From Diplolepis rosae (Eukaryota; Arthropoda; Insecta; Hymenoptera; Diplolepididae): DNA of 64,000 bases. The notes under the pieces are model-generated. The model saw only the letters and a program-made list of their open reading frames with translations. It did not search any database and was not told the origin of the DNA. The stretch covers positions 1,116,001 through 1,180,000 of the forward strand of contig JAPYXD010000754.1 in assembly GCA_030998225.1 (NCBI GenBank), written 5' to 3'. A program made the position numbers and the translations under genes. Shown one piece after another: positions 24,078 through 35,235 of the stretch; the first letter of the stretch is position 1, and each line of letters opens with the position of its first letter.

Positions 24078-24348
24078 CTCTCTAAATTTGAATCAATCAA
24101 AATCTACTGATTATCAGTGAAATTTGACTGATTCAAATAGCTAAAAAGAGGTTACTGTAAATCAGTCAAATTTCACTGATTATTTCAGTGAAAATTGACT
24201 GATTTGACAGTGAAAAATATTTTTCCTCTGATGAATCAGTGGAAATTAACTGATTTAACAGTGGAAAATATTTTTTCACTGATGAATCAGTGAAAAGGCA
24301 AATCACTGATTTAATCAGTCAAAATTTGACTGATTCAGATTTAGAGAG
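24078..24348. mobile_element. CTCTCTAAAT-family MITE, copy 1
   Basis: TA|CTCTCTAAATTTGAATCA at the left and TGATTCAGATTTAGAGAG|TA at the right give 271 bp. The interior is almost entirely direct and inverted repeats of ATCAGTGAAA/TTTGACTGAT. It is closely similar to 42576-42847 and 51747-52019. It has no coding capacity. Confidence 0.9.
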
Positions 24349-24965
24349 TAATCAAGTTAGTCAATTGAAAAATATTCACTAAAAAAACATTTATTTGAAT
24401 AATTTAAAGGAATTTTAAGGATGAGAAATTCACAGTAACTTATTTTAAATTACTTTATTGGCCTTGAATTTAAAAATTCGCTCTCATTAAATAATAATTA
24501 TTCAATGATTATATTTTCGGGTGTTGATAAGTAAATATCAAGATAGGAAACATAGTCCCAAATAAAGGAATAAATTTTCCATTCTCCATATATCAATTAA
24601 ATTAAATTATGCATAAGCTAGATTATGAAATGTGTATATTTAATTAATATCAGATTAGTCTCATCATAAATAATATAAATTTCTATCATTAACTTATTAT
24701 ACAGGGTGAGGCACATAAAGTGTTACAGAGCGATAGCACTCAAACTATTGATCTTATCCAAAAATGTTTCAGACAAAAGTTTCAGTGTTCGAGAAGGCCG
24801 TCATACTGGACCACCCTATTTTTTTATCGGTGGAGACGCTGAAGCTACGTCAAGGTCAACTCCACTTTTTTAAATGGAACCATGTATTTTTTTCGATGAG
24901 ATTATTACCGATTTTAAGACGAATTCTAGGACCTACAACACAAGGTCATTCTAGTTTGGGTTTAC

Positions 24966-25641
24966 CTACAGACGATGCTCGAAGTGATGACCCTCGACTT
25001 GTAAGCAGTTGTTAATTCGCTGATGATAAAGCCGTCTAACTTCAGCCAACATTTGTGGTGTAATTTCGGTACATGCTCGGCGTATTCTTTCTTTCATGTC
25101 GTCAAGCATGGTAGGTGCTACCGCCATTACGCGTTTTTTGACGAAACACCATAAAAAGTAATTTGGTGATGTTAGATCTGGCGAACGAGGTGGCCAAGCT
25201 ATAGGGCCGCCTCGTGCTATCCACTTTTCGTCAAAAATCTCATTCATCACTTGTCTTGAACACAAAGCATAATGGGGTGGTGCACCGTCGTGTTGCATCC
25301 ACATGTTCATGGGAACATGCAAGGACACGTCTTCTATTAATTGAGGCAGTACGTTTTGCAGAAAGTTTGTGTAAACTTGCCCAGTCAAATGACCTTCAAA
25401 AAAATATGGACCAATGATGTATTCACCGACAATGCCGCACATCAACGGATGTTGAAATGGTACAGTTCTCATGCATCGAGGATTCTCATTTGCCCAATAA
25501 TGCATATTATGCCTATTCACAATTCCCGTATTTGAGAAGTTAGCTTCATCAGATAAAAGCACATGACTCAAAAATTAGACACCTGTGCGTATTTTTCTAC
25601 GAATCCAATTACAGAAATTGACGCGTTTTAGGAAATTGATG
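24966..25641 (-). pseudogene. DD41D-like transposase, C-terminal catalytic part
   Basis: The open 201-codon stretch (25571-24966) contains LLSDEANF (first D), WMQHDGAPPHY (second D) and RSPDLTSPNYFLW. Counting gives 41 residues between the second D and the N of SPN, matching the DD41D groups of the IS630/Tc1/mariner superfamily. The third acidic residue is N here, so the triad is broken. Upstream, NFLKRVNFCNWIRRKIRTG continues the protein before a stop near 25576. The N-terminal part is at 27628-27870. Confidence 0.85.
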
Positions 25642-26257
25642 TACACTGAGAAAAATATATCTTAGTTTATTCTTTTTTTAGGCGAAATTCTCCTATAATT
25701 TATGGCATTTTAACCCCAGAAAATCCTTATAGAATATTTTCCTATTTTTTATCGGACTTTACTGACCACCGGAAATTGTGCTATAAAATAGGGGGCTTTT
25801 TCCGAAAAAACATCATATAATTTCCTACTCAAATGGCTAATTAATACTTTTTCAAAACAATAAAATATCATTGTTTTGATTCCGGAATTTTTACTGTTTT
25901 TTATCGGACTTTTTCCCGTGTTTGGAACACTAAAAAGTTCATATAAATTTGTCAGAATTTTTCCTCTTTTTTATCGGGCTTTTTCCTTTTTTTATCGGAC
26001 TTTTTCGACGCAAAAAAAAAGCAAAAATTTATTTTCCCTTTTATCGATCTTTTTCTCCTTCTTCCCTCTTCCCTCTCTTCTTTTTACAACGTTTCTACCT
26101 TCATTTTTCTATACTTATCATTGACAACCTGTGTGACAGGAGAAATTATTCAGACTTTTATTATCATGCACAATTATGAAACAATGTTAGTAATTATATT
26201 AGGAAATTTAAACATTTATGTAGTAAAGACGAAGAAATCTGAAAATAATTCTGCTCC

Positions 26258-26320
26258 AAGCTGGGTTCGAGAACTCGCGCACTCGTGGGTCCGTAGGCTA
26301 GAACGTAGACCACTGACCTG
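26258..26320 (-). repeat. tRNA-like Pol III promoter remnant in element T (long copy)
   Basis: On the minus strand GGTCAGTGGTCTACG is followed about 30 nt later by CGCGAGTTC-TCGAACCCAGC, resembling tRNA A and B boxes. The B box is broken here by two extra bases. The homologous stretch at 59889-59949 has an intact GTTCGAACCC. No clover-leaf can be folded convincingly. Confidence 0.4.
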
Positions 26321-26479
26321 TAAAACGATTCCAACGGCATTTCAATTATTAGTTACATGATCCACAACCTGAGATGCCCCATTTTCTTACGAGTTTTACT
26401 TTGAAAAACCCTACTGTTGTTGGTGAAATCGTTTCCCAACCGTAAAAAAACAAATTTGTTTTTCTAAATGTAGATTCTA

Positions 26480-27110
26480 CATAGCGATATACAGATGGTC
26501 CTTATTAATTAAAAACTTTATAAAGCCACTTATTTAAAATAAAAAATTTATAAAATTAGTGACTTTTTATGAAGTCAACTTTATGAAAATTTTTATAAAA
26601 ATTGTCCTTATGAAATGCGCTTTTTTTTATAAAAATACAAAACTTTATAAAATCACTGACTTTGATAAAGTTTTGTTTTTTCATAAAGGTACGATTTTTT
26701 ATAAAAACTCTAAACTTTGTAAAATTTTCATATAGTTTTTTTATAAAGTGAACATTATAAAAAAATGGATACATTATGAGTATTAATAATGTAATTTTAT
26801 GAAAACTGAATAAATGTACCAATTTTGTATACAGTAAACTCTATGAAAGTTTTATAAAGTTTTCTATTTTTATAAAGAACTTTTTTTTATTAAAAGACTA
26901 AACTATAAAATTTCTATATATTTGACCTTATGAAAAGTCAGTATTTTTATGAGGATTTGTCTTTTTTATAAAAAATCGCATTTCATAAAAATGCCGGACT
27001 CTATAAAAAAATTTAAAGTTAACTTCATACAAAGTCATTAATTTTATGAAGTGTTGTGTTTTCATATAAAGTAGCGTTTTATAAAAAAAATCAAAACTTT
27101 TATAAATATT
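26480..27110. repeat. quasi-periodic TTTATAAAA tract
   Basis: TTTATAAAA and TTTATGAA-like words recur about every 20-40 bp in a nearly pure AT background. It is present only in the long copy of element T. The overlapping 88-codon open frame is a by-product. Confidence 0.6.
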
Positions 27111-27627
27111 TTTTCAAGTTCACTTCTTCAAATAGGTACACGTACACATGGACGCTAAGTCACTTTGTACGCCAAAAATACATTACTACATTCGAGCATG
27201 ACGCACGTCTGTATACACACGCACACAAGTACACTGCTCACGTGAGCACGCCGCACACTTATGCACGGAGTCGTGTATAGTTGATGCCATCAGTCCGAAA
27301 AAAACCAGTAAAATCTGCCTTGAACAATGAAGTTTTGATTCCGATAATTTATCGGAAATCTGACGGACCATAGAAAGTCCCATAATTTATCGGACTTTTT
27401 TAGATTCAGTTACTGTACATATTTTCTTTAATTAAGGGACTATTTCCGTCAAAATTTGAATAACAACTTTCCTATAAAAAAAATTAAATACTTTCATTTT
27501 TTATCCTTTTATTTCACTTTCGCAATAGTATATACTTCTTTTCAAATAGCAAGTTTTCCTATTGTCTACCCCCTGAGGTAGAATTCCTATAAAAAACAGG
27601 AAAAATTCAGATATATTTTTCTGAGTG

Positions 27628-27870
27628 TAAGATTCTTAATACAGATCGCTGACTAATTCTACTCTTTTTTTTCATTTTCCTGCTGCTCGCATGTGGCTTT
27701 AGTGCAGCAAAAGCTAAGGTAGCAGCCGCATTATTTTCATTAACAATTGGGCTTCGTTTGACTCGTGTTTGTTTCACTGTACCGAAGCGACAGAAACGGT
27801 CAGCTAATCGCTTAAAAGGCATGTGCCCCAGCACCATCAACATATCAAAATATTCTTGAAAATCGTTCAT
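27628..27870 (-). pseudogene. DD41D-like transposase, N-terminal DNA-binding part
   Basis: The ATG at 27870 starts MNDFQEYFDMLMVLG. Further on come ENNAAATLAFAALKPHASSR and ISQRSVLRIL, a typical N-terminal helix-turn-helix arrangement of this superfamily. The frame is broken at RIL by the nested element, whose left-hand continuation resumes at 25641. A short segment between RIL and NFLKRV that relatives carry seems missing, so the gene was probably damaged before the insertion. Confidence 0.8.
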
Positions 27871-28410
27871 TTTCGCGTTCCGATGTACTCACATTAGAAG
27901 GTAATGCGTGACTAACTGATATGTCAACAGAAAATGCTTACTTTCTGCCGATGTCAACAATACCCTATCGATGTGTATTATCATGGGTATAGTAAGAAAT
28001 TAAAAGAAATTAAAAGAAATGAAAATGATTTTTCGACTACTTTCATACTTTGCGTGAGTAGAATGACCTTGTGTTGTAGGTCAATGAATTCGTCTTAAAA
28101 TCGCTAATAATGTCATCGAAAAAAAATACATGGTTCCATTTAAAAAAGTTGAGTTGACCTTGACGTAGCTTCAGCGCCTCCACCGATAAAAAAAATAGAG
28201 TGGTCCAGTATGACGGCCTTCTCGAACACTGAAACTTTTGTCTGAAACATTTTTGGATATGAACAATAGTTTAGGTGCAAATGGGGATGATTATTTCACC
28301 AGTCACAATCCAGATGAATCTGTAGGAGAACTCTATCAGATATCAAGTTCAGCAAAGTGCCAGATTGATCTCAAGAGCTGTAGCTTTAAAACGAGTACCT
28401 TCCTAAACTC

Positions 28411-29158
28411 CTAGAGCCAACCAAGGCAGTCTGACATGTCCAGGAAGTTAACACTGCTATTTTGTTTTCTCAAAAACACAAAAGTTGTGCTGAATTGTGC
28501 TAGGTTTGTGCTGAACTGTGCTGCAAACGATTTTTGAAAAAAATAAAAATTGGGGCCAAAATTTTGATACAACAATTTTTTACCAGCACCGCCATTTTGT
28601 TTTTTTGAAAAACAGAAGTTGTGCTGAGTTGTGCTAACGTTGTGCTGAATTGTGCCGCAAATGATTTTAAAAAAAAAATAAAAATTGTGGCCAAAATTTT
28701 GATAAAACCATTTTTTACCAGCACCGCCATTTTATTTTTTTGAAAAACAAAAGTTGTGCTGAGCCTGAGTCGGGCCCCAATTTTCATTTAAAAAAAAAAT
28801 ATTTTCGAGCACAATTCAGCACAAACCTTGCCCAACTGAGCACAACTTTTGTTTTTTCAAAAAAACAAAATGGCGGTGCTGGTAAAAAATTGTTGTATCA
28901 AAATTTTGGCCCCAATTTTTATTTTTTTCAAAAATTGTTTGCGGTACAATTCAGCACAACCTTAGCACAACTCCTGTTTTTTCAAAAAAACAAAATGGTG
29001 GTGCTGGTAAAAAATTGTTGTATCAAAATTTTGGCCCCAATTTTTATTTTTTTCAAAAATCGTTTGCAGCACAGTTCAGCACAACTTTTGTGTTTTTGAG
29101 AAAACAAAATGGCAGTGCTAACTTCCTGGACATTTCAGACTGCCTTGGTTGGCTCTAG
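28411..29158. mobile_element. 748-bp foldback-like palindrome with tandem repeats in its arms
   Basis: CTAGAGCCAACCAAGGCAG at 28411 mirrors CTGCCTTGGTTGGCTCTAG ending 29158, with the centre near 28785. Each arm holds about two tandem units of roughly 140 bp (TTGTGCTGAATTGTGC...CCAGCACCGCCATTTT...). Long palindromic arms built from tandem units are the layout of Drosophila Foldback elements. The open frames within (28500-28787, 28740-29099) are reading artefacts of the repeat. Confidence 0.85.
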
Positions 29159-29229
29159 CAACAATTGTAAGCTCCAGCGAGGGCTTTCTTGAGGCTCCAG
29201 CAAGGGCCCAGCGGGACATACTATAGAAG

Positions 29230-29870
29230 CTTGCCTTCGTGGGGCCTCTAGAGGGCCAACATTTAAGAATGGCTAAGCTGGGAAATTTCCACACGGGATT
29301 AGTCAAAAATGGGTGGTTAAGGAACTCGTCCTTTCTTTTTAGGCCCTCAAAGGGTGTGTCAAATTTCAATTCATTCCGATAATTCTAACAAGAGTTATCG
29401 TGTCCACAGACGCAGGACAGACAGACACTTTTGTTAAAACCGTTTTTTCTGACTTATTGGTCTTAAAACGTACAGGTTTGATGCAAAATCCGAAAATGGT
29501 TTTTCACATAAAACTAATGCCTTCTCATATGATGAGAATGTAAAGATAGGTCTCTGATTACAATTTAGTCAAGTTTTGACTGATTCAGATTCAGAGAGCA
29601 TACAAGAGCTTTTTTAAATTCTCATCATGGATGAGAAGGTATTCGTTTTATGTGAAAAATGACTTTCGATATTTTCATCAAATCTTTACGTTTTGAGACC
29701 CCCTGAGTCATAAAAAAGGGTTTTTACGAAAGTGTCTGTCTGTCTGTCTGTCTGTAGGTCGTGTGCGACATATCTCTCGATAGAATTATCAGATTGAATT
29801 GAGCTTTGGTACAATTTATCGGAGCCGAAAAAGTAAGGACAAGTTCGTTAACCAGCCACATCCAATCAAA
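29230..29870. repeat. inverted-repeat module with GTCTGTCTG tract
   Basis: The left half (GACAGACAGACAC..., TTTTTCACATAAAAC..., CTTCTCATATGATGAGAATG at 29520-29540) is the inverse of the right half (29625-29800: GATGAGAAGG, CGTTTTATGTGAAAAATG, GTCTGTCTG). A related module containing CTTCTCATATGATGAGAATG lies at 49640-49905. A short CTCTAAAT-family-like fragment (29550-29592) sits at the centre. It adjoins repeat R1 copy 2 and may be part of the same larger element. Confidence 0.6.
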
Positions 29871-29892
29871 ATTGAGGGATTGAGCACTACTT

Positions 29893-31037
29893 TTGTGTTT
29901 TCGAAAATAACTTTTTGGAAAAATCAAAAATTTCAATACTGGTTTTTGATAGTGCTCATAAATCTCTACAAATTATCCTGATAACATTTTTTGATTAAAT
30001 CAAAATTAGAAATGTTACAGCATATTCAAATTCGAAAAAAGTCAATATCAAAATTCCATTTTCCAGTTAAATTATACGAGATACGAAAAAACGTTATGAC
30101 ACAATATTATTGAATACATAAAGTCCTACAAATTTGAATTGTAACATTTTTTCATAAGATGCATATTTTTCTTTTTAATTAAAAAAAAAACTATTGAAAA
30201 TCCAAAATTCAATTTTTTAACAATAATATTCGAAATACGAAAAAAACGCAAGAATACAAAGTTGTTCGTTTCAAAAAGGTCTACAAATTTTGTCTCACAC
30301 AGTTTCTGATAAAACATATATTTTTCGTTTCAATTCCAAAAAATACGATTAAAATTCAAAAATTCCATTTTTTAGACAAAATATGTGAGATACAAAAAAA
30401 ATGTTTAGATGGAAAATTGTTTGCCTAAATGAGGTCTACAAATTCTCATTAAGACATTTCGGGACAGGATGTATATTTTATGTTTTGATTTTTAATATTA
30501 AATAAATTCGATTTTTTTCACCAAAATATGTGATACGAAATAAGAGTTGTTCTGCAAAATCGTTTCCTTAAATAAATTCTACGATTGTTTTTCCTTTTTG
30601 AGAGATTTGGAAGAAAATAAATTAATTTAATCATGTAATTTATTAAAAAGTTACTGAAATGTATACAGAAAATCGAGCGCGAAGCGCGAGCGCCATGATG
30701 AGAATGTGTTCCTTAAGGCTGATAGAGCCTTAAGTAAATTGAATTTCCTGTTTCACTTAATTTCAAAAAGAAATTGAGTGACTTTGAGAAAATGTGTAAT
30801 TCACATCATCTGTAATATTATTATAAAATTGGTTTGAGCTTCATTATCAAATTATAATAAATAAACTTGAATGTATGTGAAGAGCACAAGACCGAGCGCG
30901 AAGCGCGAGGTCCAGAAAGAACGGAGCGCGAAGCGCGACGATCAAATCGCGTGCCCTAGGCGCGCTCAAACTTGCGAGCGAAGCGAGCTGCGCGCGAAGC
31001 GCGCGATGAGAATGAGCTCGCGAAGCGGGCACATTTT
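29893..31037 (+). repeat. dispersed repeat R1, copy 2
   Basis: This is collinear with 10903-12030, with small indels only. It has the same degenerate 125-130 bp monomers and the same CpG-rich tail. The tail is longer, with extra CGCGAAGCGCG units (30677-31030) giving a local cluster of CG palindromes. It is non-coding; the short open frames in the tail come from the CG repeats. Confidence 0.85.
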
Positions 31038-32799
31038 TGTACTTAATTTTGGTTCATTATCGTTAACATAAAGTACAGCAAGAACAATCGTTCTACAAGG
31101 AAATATTAAACAATTTCTTTTCTTTGTTCTGGCAGACAGAATAAAAATTTGAATGCATAGAATTTACTGTTAAAGATGTATATCCAAGCTTAATAATACG
31201 TACGTATATAGAGCTAGATAATTATCATAGTAATATCGCACAACCTGCAACATAATTAAAAAAATTTTCCCGGTAGTTAACTGCAATCCAAGAGGCCATT
31301 AGTAATTGCTGATAGTATCCTCTTTGTACATTTTTGCCATTACATATGTACATATATGTGTATTTTACACACATGATCGAAATGCAAAAGCGTTGATAGG
31401 TACTCTTCCGGTGATGGCTATTCTGCATTGCTCGCATTGTTTCGACCATTCCTATTACAATGTATTGTCATTTGACTAAACCAGCAATCAGAAGCTTCGG
31501 TTTGCAAGCTTTACCTATAACAGTCTTAACCTCATTCCTGAATATTTTTCATGATTTCAAGTTCTATGAATTGCGAATTTTTTAATTTATAGAGGAATAT
31601 TTATATGCCAGTCTTATCATTTTCCATTCTCATGCAAGATCATTTCATATTTCGGAAATATCACTTTAGTACTTGTTAAACAAGAACAAAAAAGTTTAAA
31701 ATTTATAATAGAATCGCGCAAAGGCAGAAAAAAAAGTAGAAAGACTCAAGAAAATATCTCATTAAGATATTGACCAAGCAAAATTTTATTGGGTTGAAAT
31801 AGTAATTTTATTCAACTTTGGAGTATATTTATTTTGTTAAAATGAAAAGTGTGCTTTCCGCAAATAAAAATCTATATAGATTTTTTCTAGGTACGATATT
31901 TAAAATCTTGCTCCACCCTCATTTCTGATATCAAATAAAGAACTTGAAGATTGGTTATTAAAATTGTAGAATATTTATAATTTTTAATTCTGCGCTTGAT
32001 TATTCCAAGCTGAGCATAAATTACTTTAAAAATATGTCAATATTTTTCATAAACATAAAAGTGATTTTTTATATTTTTAATTGTATCATTATCGAAATTA
32101 TTAATAGCATCACTTATGAAAAGCTCCTTATGAAAAACACGTGGAAAGAAAGTAATTTATCGATAAAACGACAAGTTCAGCGATGAACAAGGTATAAAAA
32201 AAAAGCGTGAAATGAAAAGCGAATTGAAGTTTGCCGTAATAGTTTCCAGAGAGCGAAAAACGTAATAAGAGAAAATAAGTGAATCCCGGTAGCTTAAAGC
32301 ATCATGATTTTATTTCTTTCTCTTCATCGTATACTGGGACTCGATAGCAAATCGAGAACAGATGCCAAAAAACTTTTGCATCAGCAAAATACAGCGGTTG
32401 AATTCTTTCCAATACATGTTACGCATATTGTACCACTTATTGTCCATAAAAAAGTAGAATTTTTTTTTCCTGATGAAATTATTATAGATATGGGTGCAAA
32501 TTGGAGTTTCCACTTCAGATCAGAACGAATTTAGGAAAAAACTTTATTTAATTTAACCGAATCGTTTATTTAGCAGTTATTGGTTTACTTAACAAAATAT
32601 TTTTCTTAATGAAGCGAAGACTTCATTCTTTGGTTCATCTGAGTAAATTTTAGATGAATTCACCGAATATTTTACTCAGTTCAGAATCTCCTAGAAAATG
32701 TTAAAGTTGCCAAAACTGATAAGAAATGGAATAACTAAAATTACTGGTTTATTAATTACAAATAGATTGAAAAAAATTGTAGCTGTCCCACCTAATTAC
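31038..32799. other. AT-rich intron without recognised feature
   Basis: I see no gene or TIR pair here. Confidence 0.5.
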
Positions 32800-33440
32800 C
32801 CAGGAAACAAAAATTCGTTTTATTGGAGAAAATTTTTTTCTAGGATATACTGAAATATGAACTTAACTGAAACAAATTTTAACTGATTCTAAAACAATTT
32901 TTATTTAAATTCACGGGGTTATTCATTTTTCATCCAATTAATTATTCAATCTACAAACGATGTTGCTTAAATCAAAAAGATTATGTCTAATCAACCAAAA
33001 CGTTGGTTAACTGTAATTCAATGCACTTATTTAGTTAATGCAAAAAAATTGTACCCAAATCAACCAAACCTTACGCCAAGTTCAATAAGAAATTTTCTAT
33101 AAATTTTCGTTAGTTACCTCAACCATACAACTATTTGAATTCTCAGAAGAAAATACATCTGACCTAAGCAAACCATTTTGTGAAATGGACCGAAATTTTG
33201 GATTATATATCAAACGAAATTTGGTTGAATCAAATAAAATGTAATTAAAACAACTGAAATATCTTTTGTATTTAACTAAATAGTTGTCAAATGAACCATT
33301 TTTGGTGAAATGAAACAAAATATTTGGTTTAATCAACTAGAAATTTGGTCAAACGTATAATAAGAAAATTCTTTCGTTTATTGAACCACCTTTCGGTTAG
33401 ATTACCCAAATTCTTGTCTGAGTTCGGTTTTTTGAAGTAA
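32800..33440. repeat. AACCAAA-iterated region
   Basis: AACCAAA/TTTGGTT words in both orientations recur throughout (for example 32993, 33065, 33222, 33323). The same word composes the outermost shell of the 58850-60587 nest. The left edge resembles an end (TA|CCCAGGAAACAAAAA at 32799), but I cannot place a matching right end. The stretch 33441-33990 shows nothing clear. Confidence 0.5.
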
Positions 33441-33994
33441 CAATTCAACTGTTATATCAACTAATAAAATAAATGGAAAAATTAACACAAATTTGTAAAA
33501 ATCTTCTTGCTGATAAAGTAAATGGTACAACTACTCAATTTTTTAATCCAGCTAGTTATTAATCGGGACTTAGCAGGCTTCCTAAATAAAATTCCTACTC
33601 TTCCAGGGAAACCTTTCTCGATGTAATATTCGAGTTGGATTTCGGTGGTAGAATTTAGACTTGCTATTAAACTAGTACGCCATACAAATTTAATCTGCTA
33701 AATACCAGAGCTTTATTCATTGCCACTGCGGTACAGAACTATTGCATTGGTACAAAAGTGAATTGGTTCTTTCTGCCATTAATTATTCTCTTTAACGCTT
33801 ACTGTTAGCACAAATCATCAAACACGTTTTTAACAACTGTTCCTCGCATCGAATGAAAATCCACCGAATTGTTTCTATTTTTTATCATTAGAAAAACGTA
33901 TATTAAGCTTTTTTTAGAGATACATAACAACAACTTTACATCGTTAAAAATGTCTTAATTTAAGACTAAAAATCGATTAATTGTATATTTTGAT

Positions 33995-34500
33995 TTTTTT
34001 TTAAATCTGCCCGCTCTGTGGACACATTTTCAAACAAAAATCGTAGACTTCATTTAAGCAAACGACTTTTCATTCTAACGCTTTTTTCATACTTTACATA
34101 TTTTGGTTAAAAAATGGAATTTTTCATTTTCCAAATTATCATGACATACACTAAAAAAAATTTGGATTAACCACACGAGTAAAACTAATGTTTTTTCGTG
34201 TCCCACACGATTTTTTTTTTACTAGGGGGTCAGAAATCGGATTTGTTTACCCCGAACGGGGCAATAAAATCTACTTTATGACCCGATAGTAAAAAATTAT
34301 TATTTTTTAGCCAAATTATACAAGATACGAAAAAACGCATGAATGCAAAGTTTCCTGCTTAAAAAAGCATTTGCGAATTTTCATCAATACATTTTTTAAT
34401 AAGATGTATATTTTTCGTCTAAATTAAAAAAAATGCATTGAAAATCAAAAATTCTTTTTTTTTAACCATTAATATCGAAGAAAAAGCGTAAGTGTCGTGA
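33995..34500. repeat. R1 fragments in inverted arrangement around repeat S copy 2
   Basis: 33995-34140 is an inverted R1 tail (AAATCTGCCCGCTCTGTGG to CATATTTTGGTTAAAAAATG). 34310-34500 is R1 body in forward orientation (ACAAGATACGAAAAAACGCA). Between them, 34165-34300 is repeat S, with the hairpin CCCCGAACGGGG. Confidence 0.65.
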
Positions 34501-34581
34501 TAAGAATGCATTCTTCAAAGTCAAAATAACTGAACAAATTAAATTCAGATTTGCAATGTCATAAAATTTAATCTAGTCATA

Positions 34582-35233
34582 GACTGTTAGAAATATTAGG
34601 AAATATACAAATTTTTTATGTTGCGAATTGCGAAGAATATACTGAATTTTCTGAAATTTTTCTCAATATTATGAAAGTCAACTTAATTTTCATTAAATGT
34701 ATTTTAAAACTACCAAACTGTATAACGGAATTTTTATAAAATGTATCATAAAATTACAAAACTGTAACAAGATTTTCAGTTACATGTAACTGCATAAAAC
34801 TTCAGTTAATGTTTGTACTGAACGACGATAAAATTTCTTCTTTAAAAAAATTAATTATTATGCTTATATTTAGAGAATTTCAAATATACAATATGTTACT
34901 GAATATACACTACTTTTTAATTTAATGAGGAAGAATCCAATTATTTAGTTTCCAAAAAAAATACTTTTCATCTTTCAATGAATGTTCAAAACTGTAAGTA
35001 CCTACATCTTCAGTTACCCAAAACCTAAAATTATTCCTGTTACAAGTTTCAGAATTTCCAGATACAAGTATCAGAATATTCAACACTTTGTACCTGAAAA
35101 TTAAGAAATTTTTTCTTAACTTTACTAAAAGTAACTGAATTTTCTGAAACTCTATCTTGATTTTACGAAACTGTCACTAAATAAAACTCCAGTCACGTAT
35201 TTCGGGAAATTACGGTAGAAATTTCTAACAGTG
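34582..35233. mobile_element. TA-flanked MITE with iterated AACTGTAAC word
   Basis: TA|GACTGTTAGAAAT at 34580 and ATTTCTAACAGTG|TA ending 35235. It is 652 bp. ACTGTAA/TTACAGT-type words recur inside (about 34720, 34755, 34782, 34992, 35015, 35040). It is non-coding. Confidence 0.75.
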
Positions 35234-35235
35234 TA

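Larger units (their letters stand above)
25644..27627. mobile_element. TA-flanked element T, long copy nested in the DD41D transposase
   Basis: TA|CACTGAGAAAAATATATC and GATATATTTTTCTGAGTG|TA. It is 1984 bp. The outer parts match 59305-60203. The word TTTTTATCGGACTTT recurs about seven times (25750, 25897, 25968, 25992, 26040, 27347, 27380). Compared with the short copy it carries about 1.05 kb extra (about 26318-27369) with a quasi-periodic TTTATAAAA tract and a GC-richer patch. The junction has GACC microhomology, suggesting the short copy arose by deletion. Confidence 0.85.
24702..28277 (-). mobile_element. Tc1/mariner-type element with DD41D spacing, split by a nested MITE
   Basis: The left end is TA|CAGGGTGAGGCACATAAAG (24700). 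TIRs of over 200 bp pair 24740-24945 with 28045-28277, with shared landmarks AACATTTTTGGAT, CGAGAAGGCCGTCATACTGG and CAAGGTCAACTC. The right copy stops at 28277, so its outermost 40 or so bases are missing. The transposase lies between on the minus strand. It is interrupted by a 1984-bp nested element at 25644-27627. Confidence 0.85.

Noticed and set aside
24966..25571. A domesticated host gene
   Set aside because: The open frame is long, but it sits between matching TIRs, lacks the third catalytic acid, is separated from its N-terminus by an insertion and has no splice signals suggesting host use.
28500..29099. 95- and 119-codon open frames with repeated KNKMAVLVKNCCIKILAPIF
   Set aside because: The repeated peptide is only the tandem unit of the palindrome arms read through; both arms give the same peptide on opposite strands.
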